Of a stretch of DNA of 10,586 nt, positions 1-7,728 are shown one piece after another. The position numbers and the translations under genes are program-made. This DNA comes from DATEXQ01 sp036846005 (lineage in GTDB: Bacteria; Patescibacteriota; Microgenomatia; UBA8517), in NCBI GenBank assembly GCA_036846005.1, contig DAIUCV010000017.1, positions 1 to 10,586 of the forward strand. Reading direction: 5' to 3'. Each line of letters opens with the position of its first letter. The first letter of the stretch is position 1. The notes under the pieces are model-generated. The model did no database searches, was not told the DNA's origin, and worked only from the letters and a program-made list of their open reading frames with translations.

Positions 1-70
1 ATGAATATCTAAAGTGATCAAATAGAATACTTAATGCCATAAATATGGTAAATATTATTGCTAATTAAAT

Positions 71-76
71 TATAAT
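71..76 (+). promoter_or_regulatory. possible -10 element upstream of the methyltransferase gene
   Basis: A perfect TATAAT lies 19 bases before the ATG at 95. No good -35 hexamer sits 16-18 bases upstream, and in DNA this AT-rich the hexamer can occur by chance. The first 94 bases hold no convincing end of an upstream gene and no clear Shine-Dalgarno motif, so the cluster may equally be transcribed from beyond the window edge. Confidence 0.25.
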
Positions 77-94
77 TCGATATTAGTAAAGTAT

Positions 95-976
95 ATGAAA
101 TTAGATAATTGTATAATCTGTGGGAAAAATAATCTTAAGACTATCTATAAAGACAAAGATAGGAATGTAGTAGAATGTTTGAATGATGGGTTGGTATTTG
201 TTAACCCCATACCCCAAAAGGAACAATTAGCTAAGTACTATTCTAAGGAATATTTTAAGACAAATTTTCCGGATGAGGAAAAGCAGGGTAGTGGGTTTGT
301 AAACTATGCATTAGAGGAGAAATTTATTCGTTCGGGATTCAAAGATAAATTATCAAAACTTGAAAAATTTATTAAACCTCAGGGAAGATTATTGGATGTG
401 GGTTGCGCTTTGGGTTTTGGCGTATCTGAAGCCGAGAAGAAAGGTTGGAATGCGGTTGGAATTGACATATCAAAATATGCTGTTAAGTATTGTAAAAAAA
501 ATAGTCTTAAGGTACGACAGGGAGAGCTTGAGAAGATTAAGTTTAGGTATAAATTTTCTGTGATTTTTACTTCTCATATATTAGAGCACGTTCATGACCC
601 TCTGGTGTTCTTAAGAAAAGCAGGAGAAATGCTTAAGTCAGGTGGTGTTCTTTATTTAGCTATGCCTAATCAGAAAAGCTTTATTGCACGCATAATGGGT
701 TCAAAATGGTTTGATTATCGAAGGGAACAACATCTTTGGTTTTATAATCCCAGTACTATACGAAAACTTTTGACAATAAGTGGATTTGAGGTACTGGAAT
801 ACGGTATAGAATACAATAAAATTTTACCCAAGCATATTGCTATCAGGTTAAGAAGCTATTATAAGAATCCATTGATCACTAAACTTGCGATATTATTGGA
901 GTTTATATTTAAGATCTTTGGTTCGGAAAGTGCAACTTTACCTTTGGGGAATATGTATTTTTTTGCAAGAAAATGA
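95..976 (+). CDS. class I SAM-dependent methyltransferase (Methyltransf_23-like) with degenerate N-terminal zinc motif
   Basis: Predicted cytosolic methyltransferase of 293 residues. Residues 98-126 carry the Rossmann SAM-binding motif I (LLDVGCALGFG) followed by the acidic strand-2 end (VGIDIS). The segment around 157-168 (IFTSHILEHVHDP) is the post-motif typical of Methyltransf_11/23 proteins, and the C-terminal EQHLWFYNPSTIRKLL segment followed by GF (residues 211-231) is also usual for this family. The N-terminus resembles the zinc-binding head often seen in sugar or glycan methyltransferases (C6, C9, C28), but the expected fourth cysteine is D31. The acceptor cannot be named; a nucleotide sugar, lipid-linked glycan or polysaccharide end is plausible because the next two genes are glycan genes. 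Its TGA stop overlaps the next ATG (ATGA), suggesting translational coupling. The start is the first ATG, with only a weak ribosome binding site. Confidence 0.88.
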   Translation: MKLDNCIICGKNNLKTIYKDKDRNVVECLNDGLVFVNPIPQKEQLAKYYSKEYFKTNFPDEEKQGSGFVNYALEEKFIRSGFKDKLSKLEKFIKPQGRLLDVGCALGFGVSEAEKKGWNAVGIDISKYAVKYCKKNSLKVRQGELEKIKFRYKFSVIFTSHILEHVHDPLVFLRKAGEMLKSGGVLYLAMPNQKSFIARIMGSKWFDYRREQHLWFYNPSTIRKLLTISGFEVLEYGIEYNKILPKHIAIRLRSYYKNPLITKLAILLEFIFKIFGSESATLPLGNMYFFARK

Positions 977-1977
977 AAAGAATTTTTTTATCAATAGTTA
1001 TACCTGCGTATAACTATCCTGAATTGTTAGATAGACTTATTAACTCTATTTGGTCTAGTCGTAAAATAAATAGAGAAGAAATTGAGATTATTGTTGTTGA
1101 CGATGCTTCGAAAATAAGCTTAAAGCCTACAGTTATAAAGTATAAGGTTAGATATTTCAGATTGAAAAAAAACTCGGGTCCGGCAAAAGCTCGAAACTTG
1201 GGTGTTGACAAGGCTCTAGGTGAGTTAATTCTTTTTCTCGATTCGGATGTTGTTTTATTTCCGAATACCCTTGCTCGGGTTGTTGGTTTATATAAAAGAA
1301 ACCCCGATTTAGTAGCTGCCACGGGTGTTTGGGATAAGAAACAAAAAAGTAACTCATTTTTTCCAAACTTTAAGGCATTAAGAGATTGGAGTTATTGGAT
1401 AATAGAAAGAAATGGCGGGTTGTATTATTTGTTTAGCCCCAGAATTGCTTCAATCAAAAAAAATATATTTAAAGGAGTAGGTGGTTTCAATACGAAGTAT
1501 AAAGGTGCGGATGTGGAGGATATAGAACTTACATATAAAATAGCTGAAAAGTATGATATAAAATTTGACGAAAAGACAAAAGTTAAACACGAGTTTGGTG
1601 GATTTGGTTCGATAGCAAGGGGTTATTTCAGAAGAAGCTTTTTGTGGACACCCCTATTTCTAAAAAGAAAAAAATTTGACCCAGTTGCAACAACAGGCAG
1701 GGAAACCTTTACGGGATTAACAGCCGTGCTGGCTGTTGTTGGTTTTTTTCTAGTCTTAATAACAGGTAAATTTCATACTATAGCTATATTTTTTTTGCTA
1801 TTACACTTTTTATTAGTCTCCCGCTTTTTGAAGTTTGTTTATAGCGAGAAAGGAGCTTTTTTTGCGATTCGCTCGTTTTTCGCTGGTATTATTCTTTATC
1901 TGGTTATTTACGCAGGTTCTTTATGGTATTTTTTATCATTACCTTTTAAAATAGTTAAAGAGAGATTTTTTAAATGA
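973..1977 (+). CDS. family 2 glycosyltransferase with C-terminal membrane helices
   Basis: GT-A fold glycosyltransferase of 334 residues, expected to move a sugar from a nucleotide donor to an acceptor at the inner face of the membrane. The start is canonical for GT2 (LSIVIPAYN, residues 6-14). VVDDAS (41-46) is the nucleotide-binding acidic strand end, NSGPAKARNLG (67-77) is the conserved loop, and DSD (90-92) is the metal-binding DxD motif. GGFNTKYKGADVEDIEL (170-186) holds the conserved acidic acceptor-side ED pair. The last ~90 residues form about three hydrophobic segments (roughly 247-264, 268-285, 300-322), anchoring the enzyme. It overlaps both neighbours by four bases (ATGA), so the three genes probably form one coupled unit. 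Donor and acceptor cannot be read from the sequence. Confidence 0.9.
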   Translation: MKRIFLSIVIPAYNYPELLDRLINSIWSSRKINREEIEIIVVDDASKISLKPTVIKYKVRYFRLKKNSGPAKARNLGVDKALGELILFLDSDVVLFPNTLARVVGLYKRNPDLVAATGVWDKKQKSNSFFPNFKALRDWSYWIIERNGGLYYLFSPRIASIKKNIFKGVGGFNTKYKGADVEDIELTYKIAEKYDIKFDEKTKVKHEFGGFGSIARGYFRRSFLWTPLFLKRKKFDPVATTGRETFTGLTAVLAVVGFFLVLITGKFHTIAIFFLLLHFLLVSRFLKFVYSEKGAFFAIRSFFAGIILYLVIYAGSLWYFLSLPFKIVKERFFK

Positions 1978-4658
1978 CAAACATAGCGAAAATTTTAAAG
2001 GCATTGTCTTTTCTGTTTACTTTTATATTTTCCTTGGTTTTTGGTACGTGGATTAGCTACTTACTTTATATTTGGGCAGGTTATCCAAGGGGAAATGATG
2101 TCATGGGACACGTTTTTAAAATTAAAACAATGTCATTTTTCTGGCCGAATTTTAATTGGACACACACTTGGGGGGGAGGAATGCCGCAGTTTTTGTTCTA
2201 TCCTTGGCTTTCATACCCGCCGCTTGCTTTGGTCTACAGTCTCACACATCTAGATATACGTCTTATTCTCACTAGCGCAGGAGTTCTGGCAGTTTGCTTG
2301 ACGGGTTTTGGTATATACCTTTTTGTGAAAGAAGTTACCAAATCTTTTTTCCCCTCTTTTGTCTCTTTGTTGATTTATTTGTTGACGCCTGCGTCTTGGA
2401 GTTATGCATTTTCTGGGGGGATCTATGCAAGAGCTTTTGCAACACCCTTTCTTGTATGGGGTATATGGGCATTTGTCGTATATGTTAACCAGAAAAAACG
2501 TTTTTACTATCTATTAACGACAATTTTTCTGGCTGCCTCATTTCTTAGTCATTATGTTGTTGGAACATTTGCTTACCTTTTAGTTTTTCTTCTTTCATTT
2601 TTTATTATTGATGGTTTTTGGAATAAGATTCGAAAATTCTTAGAAGTTTTTGTTCCCTCATTTCTTTTAACCTCTTATTTTACGATTCCTTTTCTAAAGG
2701 CTAGCCCGAATACTAAATGGCTCGGCGATATTTCTAGTTCTACTAAGCCAGTCACTTGGGTTGAACTTCTAAATATTTATCAAAAACAAGGCCAGACTAT
2801 CACATTTTACCTTAATTATTACCTTAATAGATTAAGCCCTTTTATTGTACCGCTCTTAGTACTACTTGGTTTAATATTTGTTGTATTTTATTTAGTCAGG
2901 AAAATAGATTTATCTGCAAAAAGAACCGCTTCAAGGATAGCCTTGTTATTTTCTGTCTTAACCTTGGGTTTAATCGTTTATGTTAAGATAATTATAAATA
3001 TTTTTGATTTTTTATACGCAGTTATAGGGGTACCTCCTGGGATGCTTCACTACCTATCAATTATTGGATCTGCATTGGTAGGAATACTTATTTATCTTCT
3101 TTTTGGAACGCGGAAGTTAACATTTATTTTTAGTTTTTTTGTAATCGCGTTATGTTTAGTATGGATAAAAATTCAATACATTGATGTTATAGGGCGTTTG
3201 GATTTGGAGAAGGTTTTTCCTGAAAGAACATATATTTCTGAACCTTATTTATCCGTAGAGGAATATTATAAAGAAAGAGAAAACGAATTTAATTTTAGAT
3301 TAGGCACAGAGGATGCTGGTACGGGTGGATGGTTTAATGTCAGATTTCCATATGTTCCTCAAACCAGAGATTATTTCGGCCAGGGATTGGTTGATCCAGA
3401 TCAGCGCTTTTATTTGATCTATTCTCTATTTCATCAGAAAGAAAACATTAACGAGACAGCTTACCTCATGGATTGGTGGGGTGTAAAGACATTCATAATT
3501 GATAACAGAAACGAGGTGGCTGGTAAGTATAAAAATGATAGTTATTTTAATTTCATAAAAGAAACAGGTAATTTTACTATCTATGATTTTAAAGAGCCAA
3601 ACCCTATTCTTGTGGCGACTAATTCATTACCTATTCTTTTTGTGGGGGAGGAAAGTGCATATAATATTTTCTTTAGAGATTTTTCATCAGCGGGGGTTAT
3701 GAGTAATGTGCTAATTCCTCTCCACGAAAGCCAGTATATCGATGACTATTCGCTTGAGGAGTTGAGAAAATTTCCATTACTTTTCCTTTACAATTATATG
3801 TTTAAAGATAAGAACAAATCGGAGAATTTGATAGAAAGTTACATAAAGACAGGAGGTACTGTTTTTATTGAAGCACAGGATAACGGTATTGAAGGAGTCT
3901 TACCCTTTGATTCTTTTCAGAAGACTGATTTTGGAAAGTTTTGGAAACTGGATGGTAATTTGGATATTCCAGAATTTGCACCTGCCGTTTATGATGATGG
4001 ACCTTGGGGAGTTTATATTGCAAAGAATGTTGATGAGGGTGTAAATGTCATTTTAACAGATTTTGATGAGCCAATTTTAGTTGAAAAACAAGTTGGAGAG
4101 GGTAAAGTTATATGGTCCGGTTTAAACCTGCCTTTCCATATTGACCTATACAAATCAGAAGAAGAGTCAAGATTATTAGCTAATCTTATTTTTTCTTTAT
4201 TGGGTAAAACACCTCAAACTTATACGTTTCCTGCTCAAAATACAGAGTTAACTTATCAGACTCGGATGTCGAATACCAAGTTTCTTAATCCCCAGAAAAG
4301 GAGTGTGGAGATTAAAGAAAAGTCTGACGGAATCTTATTTAAGGAATTTTATGTTCCTAATTGGAATGCTTTTTTAGTCAGAGATGGAAAAAATACAAAT
4401 CTCAAAATTTACAAAGCAGGTCCTAATTTTATGTACGTTCCACTTGAGGGAGCAACCTCAGGCGACCAGGTTCTTTTAGTCTATAAACGTTTATGGTGGG
4501 AAAATTTATCGTTTTATGCTTCTTTTGCAACACTTTTGGTAATACTACTATATTGTTTTGATTGGTGGATTTTTAAACCTCTCACATTATTGGTTGGGGA
4601 TAGGTTAATATCTCCTTTTAGAAATATATCAAAGTGGTGGAAGAGCGAAGGAGAATGA
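1974..4658 (+). CDS. large polytopic GT-C-like membrane protein (PF10131 / YfhO-like) with extracytoplasmic amidotransferase-like segment
   Basis: Protein of 894 residues. Residues 1-400 are mostly membrane helices, about 10-12. The first loop has RGNDVMGH (39-46), with an acidic residue and histidine where GT-C enzymes place catalytic or metal-binding residues. WGGGMPQFLFYPW (66-78) and a second histidine motif (LSHYVVG, 191-197) follow; these resemble the '6-pyruvoyl-tetrahydropterin synthase related' membrane family (PF10131), which despite its name looks glycosyltransferase-like. Residues ~400-840 are soluble and probably outside. Within them, 552-745 (LPILFVGEESAY..., IKTGGTVFIEAQ, GEGKVIWSGLNLP) looks like a class I glutamine-amidotransferase-like or ThuA-like alpha/beta fold. 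Residues 785-838 (FYVPNWNAFLVRDGK) match the beta domain near the C-terminus of YfhO-type proteins. A last helix spans ~847-864. YfhO proteins are of similar length and act in glycosylation of envelope polymers. The activity here is inferred. Confidence 0.75.
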   Translation: MTNIAKILKALSFLFTFIFSLVFGTWISYLLYIWAGYPRGNDVMGHVFKIKTMSFFWPNFNWTHTWGGGMPQFLFYPWLSYPPLALVYSLTHLDIRLILTSAGVLAVCLTGFGIYLFVKEVTKSFFPSFVSLLIYLLTPASWSYAFSGGIYARAFATPFLVWGIWAFVVYVNQKKRFYYLLTTIFLAASFLSHYVVGTFAYLLVFLLSFFIIDGFWNKIRKFLEVFVPSFLLTSYFTIPFLKASPNTKWLGDISSSTKPVTWVELLNIYQKQGQTITFYLNYYLNRLSPFIVPLLVLLGLIFVVFYLVRKIDLSAKRTASRIALLFSVLTLGLIVYVKIIINIFDFLYAVIGVPPGMLHYLSIIGSALVGILIYLLFGTRKLTFIFSFFVIALCLVWIKIQYIDVIGRLDLEKVFPERTYISEPYLSVEEYYKERENEFNFRLGTEDAGTGGWFNVRFPYVPQTRDYFGQGLVDPDQRFYLIYSLFHQKENINETAYLMDWWGVKTFIIDNRNEVAGKYKNDSYFNFIKETGNFTIYDFKEPNPILVATNSLPILFVGEESAYNIFFRDFSSAGVMSNVLIPLHESQYIDDYSLEELRKFPLLFLYNYMFKDKNKSENLIESYIKTGGTVFIEAQDNGIEGVLPFDSFQKTDFGKFWKLDGNLDIPEFAPAVYDDGPWGVYIAKNVDEGVNVILTDFDEPILVEKQVGEGKVIWSGLNLPFHIDLYKSEEESRLLANLIFSLLGKTPQTYTFPAQNTELTYQTRMSNTKFLNPQKRSVEIKEKSDGILFKEFYVPNWNAFLVRDGKNTNLKIYKAGPNFMYVPLEGATSGDQVLLVYKRLWWENLSFYASFATLLVILLYCFDWWIFKPLTLLVGDRLISPFRNISKWWKSEGE

Positions 4659-4683
4659 AGATTATTTAACCCAATTTATAGTA

Positions 4684-4707
4684 GAATAATACCTTAAGAT
4701 ATTATTC
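4684..4707 (+). terminator. AT-rich inverted repeat, possible weak terminator after the glycan cluster
   Basis: Eight-base perfect arms, GAATAATA (4684-4691) and TATTATTC (4700-4707), flank an eight-base loop CCTTAAGA, 26 bases after the stop of the large membrane protein gene. The stem is almost pure A/T and no T-run follows, so it is not a textbook intrinsic terminator. The position at the end of the unit is its main support. Confidence 0.3.
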
Positions 4708-4765
4708 CATAATCACGATATATTTATTCAATTACGAACATAATAAATATTCATTCATATTAACA

Positions 4766-4876
4766 AAAGTACTGGAGCGGAAAGATTTATATTTAGAGGG
4801 TGTCTTTACAGAACCTATTGCAAAAGAGCTTCCTTTTGAATATGCTGTAAAACTAAATATCTTGATCAGAAATTAA
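4766..4876 (+). pseudogene. sufB: 5'-truncated remnant of sufB (C-terminal end of the Fe-S scaffold protein)
   Basis: This frame translates to a stretch containing LYLEGVFTEPIAKELPFEY followed by AVKLNILIRN and TAA at 4874-4876. It matches the very conserved end of SufB, whose family pattern is roughly G-F-x-E-P-I-x-x-E-L-P-M-E-Y-A-x-E-L-N-R-L-I. In SufB this C-terminal helical part contacts the ATPase SufC. Only about 36 of the usual ~470 residues remain. The frame is open back to 4685 but has no ATG, and upstream of ~4780 it no longer resembles SufB. The remnant ends 15 bases before sufS, the spacing expected of an intact sufB-sufS operon, so the upstream part was lost. It cannot make a functional protein. 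The assignment rests on recalled family sequence; a profile search would settle it. Confidence 0.8.
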
Positions 4877-4891
4877 AATGGAAAAAGGCAG

Positions 4892-6127
4892 ATGAATAAT
4901 AAAATAATTATGAATAAGAGCAAAAAAAATACGCTTAATGTCAAAGGAGATTTTCCGATTCTTAGAAATAATAATTTAGCCTATCTTGATTCCGGAGCAA
5001 CCTCTTTAAAACCCAGAAGTGTAATACAAGCAGTTAATTCCTACAACAGCAAATACTCAGCCAATGTACACAGGGGAATTTATAAGATGTCCGAGAAAGC
5101 AACTTTGGAATACGAAAAAGCCAGAGAGCTGATTGCTGATTTTATAAATGCACGATTTGACGAGATAGTATTTGTGAGAAATACAACCGAAGCTATAAAT
5201 TTGGTAGCCTATGTTTGGGGAGAGGCAACTATACGAAAGCAAGATAATATTCTAGCTTCAGTTATGGAGCACCACAGTAATTTTGTACCCTGGCAGGAAT
5301 TAGCCAAAAGAAAAAAAGCACAATTTAGAGTGATCGATATCAAAAACGGAGAGTTGGATTTAAAAGATTTTGCCAAAAAACTTAATTCAAAAACGAAACT
5401 TGTGGCAATCACGCATGTATCAAACGTTTTGGGTACTATAAATCCGATAAAAGAGATTATTAGAATAGCGCATAAAAATGGGGCATTGGTTTTAGTTGAT
5501 GGAGCGCAGGCTGCTCCGCATTTAAAAGTAGATGTTAAGGATTTGGGTTGTGATTTTTATGCTTTTAGCGGTCACAAAATGCTGGGTCCTACGGGAATAG
5601 GTGTTTTATGGGCCAGAAAAGAAATATTGGATGGTATGCAACCGTTTATGTTTGGTGGGAGCATGATTGAGCAAGTATCCTTAAAAAATAGCACCTTTAA
5701 TCATTCCCCGGAAAAGTTTGAAGCAGGAACTCCTGATATCTCCGGAGCGATAGGATTTGGTGAGGCAGTAAAATATTTATCGCAGATAGGGATGGATAAA
5801 ATAGTATCGTATGAGGAAGATTTGAGAAATTATGCTTATTTAAAACTCTCCAAAATTAAAGATTTGACTATCTATGGTCCGAAGGACATCAACAAAAAAT
5901 GTGGGGTATTTGCCTTCAATATCCAGGGAATTCATCCTCATGATTTGGCAACTATTCTGGATGAAGAGGGAATTGCGGTAAGGGCGGGTCATCATTGCGC
6001 TATGCCTCTGCATACCAGCCTGCACCTTATAGCAAGTGTCAGGGCAAGTTTTTATATCTATAACGACAAAGACGATGTTGATAAGCTGGTTGCTGCCTTA
6101 AATAAAGCAATCAAAGTATTTAAATAA
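4892..6127 (+). CDS. sufS: cysteine desulfurase SufS (group II, PLP-dependent)
   Basis: Enzyme of 411 residues, the usual SufS length. It removes sulfur from L-cysteine, giving alanine and an enzyme persulfide that is passed on for Fe-S cluster or thio-cofactor synthesis. Family marks in order: DFPIL then AYLDSGATSLKP near the N-terminus; NVHRGIY; the PLP-stacking histidine segment SVMEHHSNFVPWQ; VDGAQAAPH with the PLP aspartate; SGHKMLGPTGIGVLW with the Schiff-base lysine K229; and RAGHHCAMP with the persulfide cysteine C369, in the short-loop form of group II enzymes. RASFYIYN near the end is also typical. The ATG at 4892 is preceded by AAGG; an in-frame ATG at 4910 is possible, but both lie before the conserved core. 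It ends one base into sufU (TAATG). The neighbouring upstream sufB is a remnant, so SufBCD, if present, must be encoded elsewhere. Confidence 0.95.
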   Translation: MNNKIIMNKSKKNTLNVKGDFPILRNNNLAYLDSGATSLKPRSVIQAVNSYNSKYSANVHRGIYKMSEKATLEYEKARELIADFINARFDEIVFVRNTTEAINLVAYVWGEATIRKQDNILASVMEHHSNFVPWQELAKRKKAQFRVIDIKNGELDLKDFAKKLNSKTKLVAITHVSNVLGTINPIKEIIRIAHKNGALVLVDGAQAAPHLKVDVKDLGCDFYAFSGHKMLGPTGIGVLWARKEILDGMQPFMFGGSMIEQVSLKNSTFNHSPEKFEAGTPDISGAIGFGEAVKYLSQIGMDKIVSYEEDLRNYAYLKLSKIKDLTIYGPKDINKKCGVFAFNIQGIHPHDLATILDEEGIAVRAGHHCAMPLHTSLHLIASVRASFYIYNDKDDVDKLVAALNKAIKVFK

Positions 6128-6489
6128 TGACTCTCTATAAACAAATAATTTTGGAAAATGCCCAGAGTCCTAAAAATGAAGGTCATATTAAAAATGCGAA
6201 TTTAAAAGCTTCCATTTCCAATCCTTTGTGTGGAGATAAAATTTCAATAGAAATAGCCTCAAGTGGAAATATTTTAAAAGATATAAAATTTTCTGGAACC
6301 GGATGCATAATCATGAAAGCATCGGCAAGTCTGGTAACCGAGAAGGTAAAAGAAATCAAAGAAATAAAAAAAATAAATAAATTGGAAAAGGAAGATGTAT
6401 ATAAATTGTTGGGAGGGGAATTAACCACCTCAAGACAAAAATGTGCCGGTTTGGTTCTGGAAGCTATTAAGAAGGCTCTTCAACCATAA
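6127..6489 (+). CDS. sufU: SufU-type sulfur acceptor (IscU/SufU family)
   Basis: Small zinc or Fe-S-binding sulfur acceptor of 120 residues that takes persulfide sulfur from SufS. Its three conserved cysteines and aspartate are visible: C35 and D37 in NPLCGD, C60 in GTGC, and C106 in RQKCAGL. The RxKC form around the third cysteine, and the lack of the IscU LPPVK motif and its histidine, point to SufU rather than IscU. It is shorter than the Bacillus SufU (~147 residues): the interval between the second and third cysteines is 46, close to IscU. A charged, lysine-rich stretch (72-90) fills part of this interval. Its ATG shares one base with the sufS stop, with no separate ribosome binding site, so translation is probably coupled. 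Pairing with SufS is strong context support. Confidence 0.92.
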   Translation: MTLYKQIILENAQSPKNEGHIKNANLKASISNPLCGDKISIEIASSGNILKDIKFSGTGCIIMKASASLVTEKVKEIKEIKKINKLEKEDVYKLLGGELTTSRQKCAGLVLEAIKKALQP

Positions 6490-6535
6490 CTTTATAAAGC
6501 CTCATATCAAATTGAAGTTGGGATTATAAAAAACG

Positions 6536-6564
6536 TTGACCAATAATTACCTGGGTAGTAATCT
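6536..6564 (+). promoter_or_regulatory. candidate promoter for the dCache sensor gene
   Basis: TTGACC (6536-6541) is a five-of-six match to the -35 consensus. It is followed after 17 bases by TAATCT (6559-6564), a weak -10 match with the key first, second and last bases. It lies in the 95-base gap between sufU and the next start at 6585. An AAGG at 6566-6569 is rather far (15 bases) from that ATG to act as its ribosome binding site. Confidence 0.35.
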
Positions 6565-6584
6565 TAAGGTAAGTATTATTAATC

Positions 6585-7700
6585 ATGTTTAAAAAATTTC
6601 TGACCCTCGCACTTTATAAAAAGCAGTTAATTTACCTTGTCTTCATATGTGTTGTTCTTGTCGTCGGAGGAGTGATGTATTTTTATTTCGGCAAAGTAAC
6701 CGAAAAAGAGGTATCTAAGCAAATGCTTCACAGGGAGCAGGTAATTACCAGAGCTGGAGCGGAATCTATTCATAGTTTTATTGATTTAGCTGGAAAATCT
6801 CTTTTGGTATTATCGCATAATCCCAGACTTCTGGTACTAAATGACCAAACCCAAACAGCATTAAATGATTTTGTTAATGATTGGAAGTCAACTCCTTTAG
6901 TTGAAACAATATTGGTGGATAAAGAAGGTAAAGCAGTATTTGTAACAAATAGGGTAGTAACGGATATTGAAAAGGATGTATCTCTTGCCGACAGGGATTA
7001 TTTTTTGTGGGCTAAAAATGCAAAGCAAGGAGAGTTGTTTTTGGGACAGAGCGTGCAGGCAAGGCTGGGAGCTTTTAAAGATCAATATATAGTCACCTTA
7101 ACTACTCCTGTTTATAAAAACAACGAATTTGACGGAGTTTTAGTTGGTGCCATATTACTTTCAAAACTTACGGATAATTATATGAATCCCCTAAAAATAT
7201 CCGATAAAACACAAGTTTACCTTGTCGGCAGAAGCGGATCGATAATTTACGCGTATATTACACCGCTTCTGGGGGTTAATTTTTTGGATTACCTTGAAAA
7301 GAATCCCTTCACCGGTAGTAATGTAGTAACGAGTGCAGTCAGGGAAAGATTTAATAAACTAACCGCTGAAAGCGAGGGGAAGTTGGAATATATCAGAAAT
7401 GATTATTATGATAAGACCACTTTTAATAAATGGTTATTAACCTATTCTACAATTGACCTGTCAAATTTTAGTCAGCCGGATAAGCGTTGGATTTTAGTCA
7501 TTGAGACACCTTATGCAGATGCAGAACTTTTTGGCAATCCGTTTCTGTCAAATCAAACAGCTGTATTGATATTTTTTATTCTGTTTATATTAGTATCCAG
7601 TCTTCTGGAAATTTCAATAACCAGAACGGGGGAGAACGAAGCATATCTTAAGGGTTTCAGTCAGGGACAAAAAGTAAGTAAAACGACCTCAAAAAAGTAA
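6585..7700 (+). CDS. membrane-anchored dCache-type sensor protein without output domain
   Basis: Protein of 371 residues, built like the sensor half of a chemoreceptor or histidine kinase. A membrane helix (~15-36) is followed by an extracytoplasmic region (~39-318), a second helix (~325-343) and a short tail of ~28 residues. The extracytoplasmic region has double-Cache marks: an amphipathic first helix, LVDKEGKAVFVTN (strands of the first PAS-like lobe, 110-122), the characteristic DRDYF (136-140), a following strand-rich TTPVYKNNEFDGVLVGAI, then a second lobe (QVYLVGRSGSIIYAY; RWILVIETPY). The amino-acid-binding dCache motif with RxWY is not evident, so the ligand is unknown. There is no HAMP, kinase, cyclase or methyl-accepting domain, and the stop codon is clean with no such domain downstream. 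It may signal through a partner or have a structural role. A small zinc-ribbon membrane protein follows 28 bases downstream. Confidence 0.75.
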   Translation: MFKKFLTLALYKKQLIYLVFICVVLVVGGVMYFYFGKVTEKEVSKQMLHREQVITRAGAESIHSFIDLAGKSLLVLSHNPRLLVLNDQTQTALNDFVNDWKSTPLVETILVDKEGKAVFVTNRVVTDIEKDVSLADRDYFLWAKNAKQGELFLGQSVQARLGAFKDQYIVTLTTPVYKNNEFDGVLVGAILLSKLTDNYMNPLKISDKTQVYLVGRSGSIIYAYITPLLGVNFLDYLEKNPFTGSNVVTSAVRERFNKLTAESEGKLEYIRNDYYDKTTFNKWLLTYSTIDLSNFSQPDKRWILVIETPYADAELFGNPFLSNQTAVLIFFILFILVSSLLEISITRTGENEAYLKGFSQGQKVSKTTSKK

Positions 7701-7728
7701 GATTTTTATTAGAAAAATACTTATTACC

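Noticed and set aside
1..94. Tail of an upstream gene (ATG AAT ATC TAA at the very start)
   Set aside because: Only three codons before a stop; nothing can be concluded from so little.
1014..1366. Two long open frames on the minus strand inside the glycosyltransferase gene
   Set aside because: They lie wholly inside a clearly coding GT2 gene with intact motifs; no recognisable protein features.
4878..4895. ATG at 4878 as a sufS start
   Set aside because: The frame closes at a TGA after five codons; the ATG at 4892 is the first that reads into SufS.
6490..6535. Terminator after sufU (palindrome CTTTATAAAG)
   Set aside because: A ten-base self-complementary A/T-rich word without a loop or T-run; not a usable hairpin.
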